This document shows, piece by piece, positions 1 through 12,700 of a DNA stretch of 64,000 nt. How positions within the stretch are numbered: the stretch's first letter is position 1; each line of letters opens with the position of its first letter. The notes beneath the pieces were generated by a model. The model was not told the origin of the DNA. It saw nothing but the letters and a program-made list of their open reading frames with translations, and searched no databases. Location: assembly GCF_032854445.1 (NCBI RefSeq), contig NC_088297.1:25971915-26035914 (forward strand). The letters are read 5' to 3'. The stretch is from Liolophura sinensis. Lineage: Eukaryota > Mollusca > Polyplacophora > Chitonida > Chitonidae. The position numbers and the translations under genes are program-made.

Positions 1-299
1 GCTTTTCACGTAACTGTGAACACAATTTTGGCCTTATCATTACCGTTTCTTCAGCAAGCCCGCCTGAATACCCTCCACATTCTCATAATATGTTGCATCT
101 CAGTGGAACATTTGGTCAAAGATGTCAAATTTAACAACGTTCACCCACGACGCCTTCGGCAATCTCAGTGAACTAAAAGTGTGGCAATAAATCAAGTGAC
201 TCTGTATGTGCCAGAAGCCTTATCATGCATCAACTTTCAACCTTAAATCTAACTTACTGACAACAGTTTGCACTGAAGCCGATTTGACAAAAGCAGCAA

Positions 300-418
300 C
301 TTGTGGATGGTCATGAGTTTACCTCTGTCGGGTTTTCTCCTACCATACTGCTGGCTGCCGTCGTATAAGTTAAATATTCGTTAATACGGCGTAAAACACC
401 AGTCAAATAAATAAATGA
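300..418 (+). mobile_element. SINE family 1, 5'-truncated copy
   Basis: The 3' half of SINE family 1 is present in forward orientation: 'ggatggtcatgagttt', 'accatactgctggctgccg', a 'gtataagttaaatattcg' block, 'acggcgtaaaacacc' and the A-rich 'caaataaataaatga' tail. The same blocks occur in the full-length copy at 12224-12481. The tRNA-like head is missing. Confidence 0.75.
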
Positions 419-579
419 AATTTGAATAATAGGTCTAACATATAACGACACCAACACATCAGCGTCCGATATAAGGTCGCGTGTGAACAAAATCCATGGT
501 CTTTATACCTATACCCGCTATTTAAGTGCCTTCGATTCGATGAAATTCAAGTTTACACACATGAAAACATGTATATGAC

Positions 580-2590
580 TTGCGTGGTAAAATAAACAAA
601 TATCTATCACACCTTATTCAAGCATGTCTTTCATTTATACGACAGCGGTCATTTTTTTCAGCGGAGGAAATTCGGAGTGGCTGGGACAAACCACTTATAC
701 TTTTGCAATTTTCTGACGAAATTTACGTCATATTGGTGGAAGACATGCCAAACTGCATAAATGGTCTTCATCGACATGCCAGACTGCACAAATGGTCTTC
801 ATCGACATGCCAGACTGCACAAATGGTCTTCATAGACATGCCAGATTGCACAAATGGTCTTCATAAACATGCCAGATTGCACAAATGGTCTTCATCAATA
901 TGCCAGATTGCACAAATGGTCTTCATCAACATGCCAGATTGCACAAATGGTCTTCATCAACATGCCAGTCTGGCCAAATGGTCTTCATCTTCATGCCAGA
1001 CTGCACAAATGGTCTTCATCGACATGCCAGATTGCACAAATGGTCTTCATCAACATGTCAGATTGCACAAATGGTCTTCATCAACATGCCAGTCTGCACA
1101 AATGATCTTCATCAACATGCCAGTCTGCACAAATGGTCTTCATCGACATGCCAGATTGCACAAATGGTTTTCATAGACATGCCAGATTGCACAAATGGTT
1201 TTCATAGACATGCCAGATTGCACAAATGGTCTTCATCAACATGCCAGATTGCACAAATGGTCTTCATCAACATGCCAGTCTGGCCAAATGGTCTTCATCT
1301 TCATGCCAGACTGCACAAATGGTCTTCATCGACATGCCAGATTGCACAAATGGTCTTCATCAACATGTCAGATTGCACAAATGGTCTTCATCAACATGCC
1401 AGTCTGCACAAATGATCTTCATCAACATGCCAGTCTGCACAAATGGTCTTCATCGACATGCCAGATTGCACAAATGGTTTTCATAGACATGCCAGATTGC
1501 ACAAATGGTCTTCATAGACATGGGAGATTGCACAAATGGTCTTCATAAACATGCCAGTCTGCACAAATGGTCTTCATCGACATGCCAGATTGCACAAATG
1601 GTTTTCATAGACATGCCAGATTGCACAAATGGTCTTCATAGACATGGGAGATTGCATGAATGGTTTTCATCGACATGCCAGTCTGCACAAATGGTCTTCA
1701 TAAACATGCCAGTCTGCACAAATGGTCTTCAGAGACATGCCAGTCTGCACAAATGGTCTTCAGAGACATGCCAGTCTGCACAAATGGTCTTCATAAACAT
1801 GCCAGTCTGCACAAATGGTCTTCATCGACATGCCAGTCTGCACAAATGGTCTTCAGAGACATGCCAGACTGCACAAATGGTCTTCATAAACATGCCAGTC
1901 TGCACAAATGGTCTTTATAAACATGCCAGTCTGCACAAATGGTCTTCATAAACATGCCAGACTGCACAAATGGTCTTCATAGACATGCCAGATTGCACAA
2001 ATGGTCTTCATCGACATACCAGTCTGCACAAATGGTCTTTACAGACATGCCAGTCTGCACAAATGGTCTTCATAAACATGCCAGTCTGCACAAATGGTTT
2101 TCATCGACATGCCAGTCTGCACAAATGGTCTTCATCGACATGCCAGTCTGCACAAATGGTCTTCATCGACATACCAGTCTGCACAAATGGTCTTCATAAA
2201 CATGCCAGTCTGCACAAATGGTCTTCATCGACATGCCAGTCTGCACAAATGGCCTTCATCGACATGCCAGTCTGCACAAATGATCTTGATAAACATGCCA
2301 GACTGCACAAATGGTCTTCATCGACATGCCAGTCTGCACAAATGGTCTTCATAAACATGCCAGATTGCATGAATGGTCTTCATCGACATGCCAGACTGCA
2401 CAAATGGCTTTCATCGACATGCCAGATTGCACAAATGGTCTCCATCGTCATGCCAGACTGCACAAATGGTCTTCATCGACATGCCAGACTGCAGAAATGG
2501 CCTTCATAGACATGCCAGATTGCACAAATGGTCTTCATCGACATGCCAGATTGCATGAATGGTTTTCATAGACATGCCAGACTGCACGAA
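580..2590. repeat. 31-bp minisatellite with 310-bp higher-order repeat
   Basis: From about 750 to 2590 the sequence is a head-to-tail array of about 59 copies of a 31-bp unit (core 'gtcttcatcgacatgccag' followed by 'actgcacaaatg'). Because 31 is not a multiple of three, each forward reading frame cycles through all three phases of the unit. The unit has no stop in any of them, so long open frames of Cys/His/Lys/Ser-rich peptide appear and should not be taken as genes. A rare variant containing 'tctggccaaatgg' recurs at 968 and 1278, exactly ten units apart, marking a 310-bp segmental duplication inside the array. The bases from 580 to 750 are ordinary flank. Confidence 0.95.
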
Positions 2591-2599
2591 GAACCCCAC

Positions 2600-4224
2600 A
2601 AGTGTGTTGGGCCGCGTTATTTATTTCTTTCTTTATTTATTTATTTCTTTATCTGTTTGAGGTTTAGCGTGGCTGTAATAAATATTACCACATCTATCAA
2701 TCAATGAATGTGGAGAACACCATCTTTTGCCATGTAGTTATCTGACAAAGTTTAGCTGCAGTAGAACCAGCTGGAGGTAGATTCGAACTGGCGACTGGTA
2801 GTTAGGGACCTACAAGGCCTGGATTCACTAAGTGATCTTAATTAGGCTTAAGCCAAAAGTTCAATCATTAGACTTGGTAGGTATGTTCTGTTATTTGAGA
2901 TGAAAGTTGTTTTACAATAACCGACAAGGAATTTACCTTGTAAAACAATATTTTAACCTGGTACATATAAAATAAGAATTTTAAAGTGATTTAAAATTTT
3001 GACTTACATCTAAATCGCTTCGTGGTTCCGGGGTCATTCGTCTGTGTGATGGAGCCGGACAGAGCGAGGTGAAAGCGCATCTTTTGTCAAGCTATACCTG
3101 ACAAACCTAATAATAATTCAACAGTTCTACCAGCCAGAGGCCGGATTCGAACCCACGTATTGGGTTACAGTGATGATATGTGACGCTTACAGGTTCAATG
3201 CTATATTTTACACATGACATATTACACATGATTTTTTTTGTATTCAAGCTTACATAATAGGCCAACAGGAAAACCTTGACAAAACACGTTTGATATTTCT
3301 TTTTCTTACACCTTTTATTGTGAGGGCAGTTTGTTATTATGTCTCAAACCTCCGGTCAGTCCGTCATAGTTTGGCAGATGTAGGCCTAGCTAGTGACCTA
3401 CATGTGAAAATCTATTCGATTTAGTGAAAAATAATGAAGGACGATGAACAAATATCGTAATAAATTTGACCAATATCAGTATCCCTTAAAGTTGAAACAA
3501 GAGGATGAGCGCAACATACAAAATACGCACTGGCTGTGTTGAATCTTGCACCACAAAAATAATGACCCCTTGCCAAAGCCGTACCCGCCTCAGACAGCCC
3601 GTGACATGGACGGTCAGTGGGTAAACAGTCAGTGTACAAACAGCTTGACGTAACTTGATACTGCGTACGACTGCGAATGAGAGAGAAATGAAATATTTAC
3701 AAGCCCCAGATAGACAGTTGCATAAATTAGACATGACTCCATGTGAGGAAAGCAAAACGACAATCTGAGGTTGCACTTTGATCTTTCCATGGGTGGAGAA
3801 ATAGAAATTTGGCACACCCCCTGAACTCCTGCAACAACAACAACGCTGTGTTAAGTAATGCCACATCATAGTAGACCTGTTGATACCAAGGTAAAGTCAG
3901 TGTGTGGGTCAAAACGGGATGATTAAGGCTATTTCAGTGGTGTATGTGTCTTATTTAAACAGACATTATTATGTAAAAATCGTTAAAATTGTCATTTGAT
4001 TTCTTTCTTCAGAGTTTAGTGATATTAGTTTAAAGACAAAAAGACATTGTAAGAGGCAATTTTAGAGGTATACAGGAATAAATTCTAATGACGCACCATT
4101 ATTGAGGAGACAACAATGGCTTCAGTTTCCTAGCCCTTGGACAAATGATATCATAGGTTCAAATCCAGCTCATACTGTCCAGTTCAGCTTCAGCTATTGG
4201 TCCAGAGAATTGTCATGGAGTTCT
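2600..4224. other. Non-coding stretch with SINE-like B-box fragments
   Basis: No gene is supported here. Reverse-orientation RNA polymerase III B-box-like words occur at about 2785-2800 ('gattcgaactggcgac') and 3130-3150 ('ccggattcgaacccacg', whose complement contains ggttcgaatcc). A forward 'ggttcaaatccagctca' lies near 4157. They suggest decayed tRNA-derived SINEs. The minus-strand open frames between 3421 and 3912 lack splice context or recognisable domains. Confidence 0.4.
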
Positions 4225-5405
4225 GTCTGCTTTTCTCTACCCAATAACCTGGCCGCTCTCGAACATAAAATGTACAGTGTATCTGCTTTTCTCTACTCAA
4301 TAACCTGGCCGCTCTCAAAGATAAAATGTACAGTGTGTCTGCTTTTCTCTACCCAATAACCTGGCCGCTCTCAAAGATAAAGTGTACAGTGTTTCTGCTT
4401 TTCTCTACTCAATAACCTGGCCGCTCTCAGATATAAAGTGTACAGTGTTTCTGCTTTTCTCTACCCAGTAACCTGGCCGCTCTCAAACATAAAGTGTACA
4501 GTGTGTCTTCTTTTCTCTACTCAATAACCCGGCAGCTCTCAGATATAAAGTGTACAGTGTGCCTGCTTTTCTCTACCCAATAACCTGGCCGCTCTCAAAC
4601 ATAAAGTGTACAGTGTGTCTGCTTTTCTTTACCCAATAACCTGGCCCCTCTGAAATATAACGTGTACAGTGTGTCTGCTTTTCTCTACCCAATAACCTGG
4701 CCGCTCTCGAACATAAAATGTACAGTGTGTCTGCTTTTCTCTACCCAATAGCCTGGCCCCTCTGAAATATAAAGTGTACAGTGTGTCTGCTTTTCTCTAC
4801 CCAATAACCTGGCCGCTCTCGAACATAAAATGTACAGTGTGTCTGCTTTTCTTTACCCAATAACCTGGCCGCTCTCAAACATAAAATGTACAGAGTGTCT
4901 GCTTTTCTTTACCCAATAACCTGGCCGCTCTCGAACATAAAGTGTACAGTGTGTCTGCTTTTCTCTACCCAATAACCTGGCCGCTCTCGAACATAAAGTG
5001 TACAGTGTGTCTGCTTTTTCTCTACCCAATAACCAGGCCGCTCTCAAAGATAAAGTGTACAGTGTTTCTGCTTTTCTCTACCCAATAACCTGGCCGCTCT
5101 GAAATATAAAGTGTACAGTGTGTCTGCTTTTCTCTACCCAATAACCTGGCTGCTCTCGAACATAAAATGTACAGTGTGTCTGCTTTTCTTTACCCAATAA
5201 CCTGGCCGCTCTGAAATATAAAGTGTACAGTGTGTCTGCTTTTCTCTACCCAATAACCTGGCCGCTCTCGAACATAAAATGTACAGTGTGTCTGCTTTTC
5301 TTTACCCAATAACCTGGCCGCTCTCAAACATAAAATGTACAGAGTGTCTGCTTTTCTTTACCCAATAACCTGGCCGCTCTCAAACATAAAATGTACCGTG
5401 TGTCT
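4225..5405. repeat. 56-bp minisatellite, about 21 copies
   Basis: Tandem copies of a 56-bp unit built from 'taacctggccgctctc', 'gaacataaaatgtacag' and 'tgtgtctgcttttctctac'. Two alternating variants differ at 'gaacataaaatg' versus 'gaaatataaagtg'. Short minus-strand open frames within it are products of the repeat. Confidence 0.95.
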
Positions 5406-6295
5406 GTTTAACTTAATACTAATTAGATTTTCCATCTGGTAGAGCTCTGAAATTCATGTTTACATGTAGAACTGCGTGTACCATTAGCACACATTAATAT
5501 TTTACTGGGTGTAACATCGGGAATGCGTGGGTTCAGTCCCAAGCTGGGGCATGCATGGCAATATGGGAAAGGTGGAAACTGAGTTACTTCATAGGTTGAT
5601 CATACACATGGTGAAGGAAGGTGTCCAGGTATGTGTACATGTCCAGGTAATAGCCCAGTGTCTGTGTGTGTACTGCATCTGGCCTAGTGTCTGTGTGTGT
5701 ACTGCATCTGGATGGGGTGTTTTCTACATGTACTTGGCATGGACTAATCCCGTTTTTATTTACGGTGGAACAGTACATACATGTACATTAGCTTTATGAC
5801 AGTATTTATAATAATAATAATTATGCATTTATTTGCATAAAGGCCTTAGGCCTGAATACAATACAGATTGCCAACAGCTTCGAGTCATTTGGGGATGCAG
5901 CATAATCATTTTGCTGTAAGCTCTATGCAGACTTGAAGTACTGTAGTCATTTCTTCAAAGTTTGCTGCATTTCAGAGCAACATTTATGATTAGAGACTCC
6001 ATTCATGTGTAATAAATGCATAGGTTTGTTATAATATTGAAGACAAATTATTCAATGACATTGAAGCATAAAACCTTTATACTTTTTCTCTATATTTCCC
6101 AAGTGTTTAAATTGTTGAGAGGTTATGAGAAAATGAAACTGGTGTTTGATCTGCTGTACATGTGAATCACATAAATGACACTACCAGTATCCACACTCTT
6201 TTGGGGTACTCTTTATTAAAGCAGTTGCTATGGTGATGTGACAGAAATAAAGAATGTAAACACCTAACTTACAAATAATTAATTATGTTTTGCAG

Positions 6296-6746
6296 GTTTT
6301 GACACTCCTATGTCTGGGAGAGCAAAGAGTAACTCTGAGGCATACTCATTAGACAGTATCTCAGGACTGGAGTCGTTTGACAGTAGAATGGAAGCGTCTA
6401 GACAAGCCCCGCTGATACACCTCGGGGATGAGGACCCAGCGCTGTCGGTCCCAGTCCGGGATGTGTCCATGAGCAGCCATGACAGCGGGCTGGCTGACCG
6501 GGAGCTGGAGTCTGGTGATCGCTTTGAGACTTCTTCAGGACTTCCACCGTCCATACCTGAGCAGGATAGAGAACAGTCAAGGGAAGGAGTACAGCAACGA
6601 CCTTTGGCCTCCAAGCACAGGGGACCTTCCCGACAGGGTTTTCTCCCCTTGAAGTCATGCCCAGACGTTTTGCGCTCTAGAGAAGCAGAGGAATCAGCAC
6701 GAAACTTTGAGCGCATGTTTGGACTTCGGTTATCTGGACGCAGAAG
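6296..6746 (+). CDS. Membrane protein gene, first recognised exon
   Basis: Acceptor 'tgttttgcag' precedes 6296 and donor 'gtgaga' follows 6746. The exon starts with the last two bases of a codon and ends with two bases of an Arg codon completed at 8759. It encodes about 150 hydrophilic residues rich in Ser, Glu, Asp and Arg (for example ISGLESFDSRMEASR). The internal ATG at 6310 would start translation if the upstream exon is untranslated. Otherwise the protein extends further. Confidence 0.75.
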
Positions 6747-9700
6747 GTGAGACTGAAGCTGAAGTGTAGTAAGAATTTTTGGCATATACATGTGTGTACA
6801 AACAATATGTACCTGCAGGTCAGTTTGACTATCTGATCCAGGTCAAGTGGTGAAGCAAAGGCTATTGCGATGAACATATGTGTTCTGGGTTCAACACCCG
6901 TCCCGTCACATATGCGTATATATTGTTTAGTGTTTTAGGGTCATGTAATATATTAGTGTGCGAACCCAGCCTTGGCCATTTGTGCAAACATTAAAGACCA
7001 TTTGTCTTCCATCAGTATGGTGTGTGTATTTCACATGTGGAGTAATTCATCAGTAACTTGCCACTTGACACTCCAGTTTCTCCAGCCACGAAAACAACCA
7101 TCAAAAAATTATTGTGTAAGGAGTTAAACAGCAATCAGACCTGTGAATTACACACCAAACAAACATGGTTTGGCAGTTGCGCATTTTAGAAATTTGCAGG
7201 TAACACAGATACCTACCTTTTTGGAAAATAAGATAATTAATGGACAATAATTTTGTGGGAAGTATTGATTGTATATTGTACAGAGAGAAATAGTTGTTAT
7301 TGTTGTACATGACAGGAGTAATGTTTGTTGTTTTTATTTATATATATAGTCCATTGTTGTTTTAGTAGTGTCATAATAACTTACCCATGTACAAACATGT
7401 ATTGCTTTTTTTGTGGAGGAAAAGTCTGGGGGAAACCACCAACATTTTTCCAAATTACTGATTAACTGCAAAAGCATTATTATAACATTTTTATGATGCT
7501 GTTGTTTATATAAATTCATATTGTTACATTTTATTTGTACAATGTATACATTTATGGCCTTGACCTAACAACTTTGTTGACAGCTCATGGACATGTATCA
7601 GTAGTTTATTCTCCCTAAAAAATTCACCTGAAAAGTTCATCTATATTGGCAAGTAAAGTTCATTTGTTAAAAGTATTTCTTTTGGTGCTGAAATTTTCCG
7701 CACAGGATATCATTCTACCCTCTGAGAAAACATCTGCACACCTCAAGGCTAACAGAACTGTTGATCTCAGAGTATCAGGCAAACTGAGTAACTGTCTCGG
7801 GTGAAATTTTAGGTAAAGTACATTGACAGTACAGTACATACAGGTATCTCTGAAGCAGGGTGAGAGGCCTGCAGACCATGAAGATTGTGTTATCACAGAC
7901 TCTTGTGATAGTGTCTGGGGGACAGTATGTCAGGGAACAATATAACACCACCACCCCCCACCCCCACCCCCAAACACACCACAAACACCAAGAAAGGGGA
8001 AGTACAAAGTCTAAAGTCTCCTGTCTCTCACATCCTCTTTGTGAGGCCTGACTGGAGTGCCTGTGTACATATGTGTTAAAAGCTGCCACAATGTCAGAGG
8101 GAATGTCTACCAGTGGCTGGTTTTACATGAGGGATTCGATTTCTAACCTTCTGAAGATTTTCAAAAGGTCAGCCACAGAAGTTAGGGTTTTTATGTTGAG
8201 AGTACCCTGTACTCTGTAATATTGCACTGTGTTGACCAGTGGACTTGTACAGTGTACCTGTCTGCTGGTGATCAGTCCGGGTAATAGGTCAGCTGTTCAA
8301 ATGGACTGGATACAGTTACCATGGTTACATGTTTGTACTGTAGGTGTCTGATACTGTCATTCTTCAACCTTTTGGCATGATTGCATGATTTTTTTGTCAA
8401 GCATATTCTCATGGCCGTATTCTGTGTAGACTGATGAATACTTTCTCTGCATCCGTGAAGAATAGCCAACCCACTCAATGTAGATTGGCTTCAGATCTAA
8501 TGAAAAAGGCCTTTCACATGCGAAATGGTTGAGGAATTAGTGTTACTTAATGATTTTTAAGAAATTAACAAAGAAAGAAAAATTTTAAAATGTGAAAAAA
8601 CCTAAAATTTCATTGAAAAATTCCGTTTTTGGTTGTGCCCATTGTGGTAGTGCCCTTTTTGGGAGGGACTGTACCGTAACGCTCACTGGAATTATTTTTA
8701 ATGATGTTTGCAGAATTAATTAAATATATGTTTATGATGTATCGTTGTTTTTCTACAGACCTCGGCATCCAGTGGGCCGAGTGCAGTCCGTGTCGGAGAG
8801 GTTTTACGATGAGTCCGGTGAACAGAGAAGTAACATCCGGCCAGATTTGTATGTTAGTTTTGATGAAGAGCCAAGACGGGCTCAAATAAAACAGTCCAAG
8901 AAACTACCCGGCTGGGCTTGGTACCTTCTGTCCAAGTCCCTTGGGGTGAAGTCTCACCCCAGGGAGAAGCCGATCTTTGCCACATTTCTTCACGTGTTGA
9001 CGTTAACGTTTGGGCTAACATTTCTGGTGACCTACACCTGGCATAAGGTATACGATATCGTCAGCATCATGACCAAGTCCACCGTTCTCACTGGCATGGT
9101 GGAGATTGTCATCTGTATCTGCTGGGTCTCCTTGACCATTTATGCCAATAAGTGTGCAGCCAGGTTGTTTAGCAGTAAGAACTTCATCCGCAGCGTACGC
9201 CTCCATTCCAAGACAATATTCAAAGTGAGTGCGGTGGGGCTGATGGGCATTCTGGGTGTGTCGTTTATGACTGTGAACAGCTACCACGCCGTCAGCACAT
9301 TTCAGGACGAACACTGTCTCTCTGTCAACCTCAGCTTTGTCGTGTGTAAAATCGTGTATCCAGCTCGTGTGTCCTTCAACATCTTTGGAATTATCTGGAA
9401 TATGATTGTGGCGGCCGTTCTTCTGTCTGTCTGTCGCACGCACACAGTCGGTAAGTCAGGGTGTCAGTAGGACATTTGCATTCTTAGCCTCATTTGGCTG
9501 TGTGAGTTGCCTTTTCTGAATCTTTTAAATGGAGCGTGATTGTATTAATTAAATAGGGTTTATAATTTCATACTTCATGGAAGTGAGATGTTCTTGAGTG
9601 CAATGTTGAGCATCAGGCCAGAAAATAAGTACATGATAATAATAAAATGTATTAAGCATGTAGTCGGTGAGGTCAGAGACCATCCCCTCTGCAATTCTAT

Positions 9701-12700
9701 GGTCCTCTGGGTTTCCATTTTAAATCAGTATGTGTACATTAACATATCATTACACTGTATGTAGACCAGCATTTACATTTCCTTGCCCTTTGAGAATTGG
9801 AAATTTTTACTTTGTTTCCTGTCATTGAAGCATGTAAATTACGTGTATGTACCTAGTCCCAAGTATCCAATCAATATGTAGCAGATATACCATGATCACA
9901 TGATCATTACAGATTATAGTTTTTGAGGGGCGAGGCCCTGTAATGCGTCATTTGTGACCTCATTAACATAAATGGGCTGAGCATTTCAAATCATCAGTGA
10001 CTTGTTGTGAATGTTTGCGTCTTAGAACTTCCTGAACTGTTAACTTTTCTGTGACGTCCTGGCCCCTCAAGAGTCCTGTTTGCCGACGTATTCTATGAGC
10101 CGTGAAAGTGACATCAGGCATCACAGACGCTGCCTGTATCCTGCACTATCAGCTGTCTGAATTTGTCAGACGGAGACTGACACTGCCTGTATCCTGCACT
10201 ATCAGCTGTCTGAATTTGTCAGACGGAGACTGACGCTGCCTGTATCCTGCACTATCAGCTGTCTGAATTTGTCAGACGGAGACTGAAACTGCCTGTATAA
10301 GGGCACTACACCCATTAAATGGCTGGAGAGTGAATTGGGCACAACCCTTTTTAACAATCGTCTTACACGTGTAGATTGAAACCTCCATCCATAATTGGTA
10401 GAATTCCGTGATATAGAAAATATTCACACCTTTTCTAGCCATTTCATTGGTCAGTGTGCCTCAATCATATGATGAATGTCCACTTTACTGTTTTGTGTAA
10501 TCATTTTTTCTTTCTTTTCTCTGTAACAAAGGCATCAGAAGGTTCATTAAGGAACTGGAGATGGACGGGAAGAAATATGAAGACTTCTGGAAGGAGAGGA
10601 TGTCAGGAAATCCCACACAGTCTTTGTTAGACCTAGATAATCTACACGACCTTGACGCCATGTCTGACGGGGGTAAGATAACCTTCATGACCTTGACCTT
10701 GACACCATGTCTGGTATTAAAGATAGCCTGTTTTACCTGAAAAAAATACGCTTTAACAACATCCACAATCGTCAGTAGACAAAAATGTTTGATGTTTGTC
10801 ATGTTTGCCATACGTCAGTTGTATGACCTATGTGTTTTTGTCTTTTCCAGAGTTTGGGTCGGAGTGGATAGTCTGGCAGGAGAACCATGCTTCAACACCC
10901 CCGCAGGATGACAGAGCTGAGGGCGTCCGACAGAGGTCAAGATGCAGCACTGGGGAAACACAACACACAGGGGAGATAACCCGCTCTGTGTCTCAGCTGG
11001 GGCACAGGCCCGACAATGAAGCAGGGCTCACTCCAATTGTAGAACCACTGTGGTCGACTAGCATTCCTGAGTCTCCAGGTGAGGTGGGTAGCACACAACC
11101 CTCTGTAACTGGTCCCTCTTACCCTGGACCCGTGAGACGATCCAGCGTCCCCGAATCAGAGGCACAGCCAGCTAATGGGCCATCTGGTGACCAGTATGAA
11201 CAGGTACTCTTCACACGAGATTCTCACATTCTTATAGTGCAAAGGTGTTTTCAAATGGCCTCTGATGTTCTCTGTACACATATGCAATAGTAACGTCATC
11301 TTGTGTGGGCCAACTGTCTGAAGGAAGGAAAAAGAAGATATGCTCTGTTCCCAACCTCTTCACTTGTACATATGCAGCTTGAGACTTCTAATCAATGCAG
11401 CTTGAGACTTCTAATCAATGCATTTGCAATACCCCTGACTCCAGTAGTACAGTAGGCATATTGAAACTTCAGGCATGCTACTGGCAAACTTCAATGATGC
11501 ACCAGACAAAATGGATCTCCAATAATGCAACTGACAAATTAAGTCTCCAATATCGCAACTGATAAGTTAGGGATCCAACAATGCAATTGACAAATTGAAT
11601 CTCCAACAATACAACTGACAAATTGAGTCTCCATTAAGGCACATGACAGATTGATACTCTAAGTCTATTAGCACAAGATAAGTCTTATTCTTAAATAAAG
11701 TTGTTTTAGCCCATGACTGTAACCAGTAATCTAAAATGAAATAAAAAAAAAATGAAGTCAGAAAAGTACATAAAATATTACCTAGACTTTTGTGCATTTT
11801 GCTTTGTTTGGTGTATGATGACATTGAAAGGATCTGGACTGAAGTGTAACACTGATTATTGGCACATTCTCCTAGGCATATGACAATGAGGATGGCGCCA
11901 ACGCCCCTGCTGAGGAGAATGGCTACCCCGATGATGAGGCTCCTCCCATAATGACCAACGAGGATATCCTGCTGTGTTACTGGAAGATCTCTGTAAGTAG
12001 CAATCCTCATTGAAAATCATGTGGTATAGAAATCCATACAGGGAATCAGATAATTTGTATTTATTACTGAGTTTTTCTATCTGTCTACCTGTGTGAAGGC
12101 GTTGTCTTGGGGATACACAGGTTGTGTGTTTGTAAGTTTATCAGTGTAATGAATTTATGATCCATTAGATATCCTTCCTGTCACTTTAATATTTCCTCAA
12201 GGTGCATGGTTTATCATGGGACTGGGGCCCTCAGTGGCTCAGTTGGTTAGCGCGCTAGGGCAGCGTAATGACCCAGGTGCCTCTTACCAATGCGGTTGTT
12301 GTGAGTTCAAGTCCAGCTCATGCTTGCTTCCTCTCTGGCTGTAAGGGGAAGGTCTGCCAGCAGCCTGTGGATGGTCGTGGTTTTCCCCGGTCTGTGCCCG
12401 GTTTCCTCCTATCATAATGCTGGCTGTGGTCATATAAGTGAAATATTCTTGAGTACGGCCTAAAACACCAATCAATTAAATATCTTGGGACTGAAGCAGA
12501 TGTGGCACTTTAACATTCATTCTTCACTCAGTCTACATTTGTTAAGATGTGTATATACTGTACTTAAAGTTTGTCTAATTACGTGTCCATTTGTTCATTG
12601 TAAAAGCCCTGGTACAGGCCCTGCTTTCATTCTTTGCTCAGTTTCTGTGCACCTTAAGATATTCACATAGGATGTTCCTTGGGGCTGGTCATATCCATAT

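Noticed and set aside
580-2571. Overlapping open frames of up to about 200 codons, Cys/His/Lys/Ser-rich
   Set aside because: They are translations of a 31-bp tandem unit in rotating frames; there is no start context, splice structure or non-repeat extension.
3011-3080. ATG GAG CCG ... followed by a GT, considered as the missing first exon of the membrane protein gene
   Set aside because: Joining it to 6296 would put a stop immediately after the junction.
6279-6791. Minus-strand 170-codon open frame
   Set aside because: Antisense shadow of the membrane protein exon at 6296-6746; no splice signals or family match.
9015-9443. Minus-strand 142-codon open frame opposite the four-helix exon
   Set aside because: Shadow of the plus-strand exon, whose phase and splice sites fit seven other exons.
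12224-12310. A true tRNA gene
   Set aside because: A- and B-box words are present, but the sequence continues into a SINE body and A-rich tail, and the same structure recurs elsewhere.
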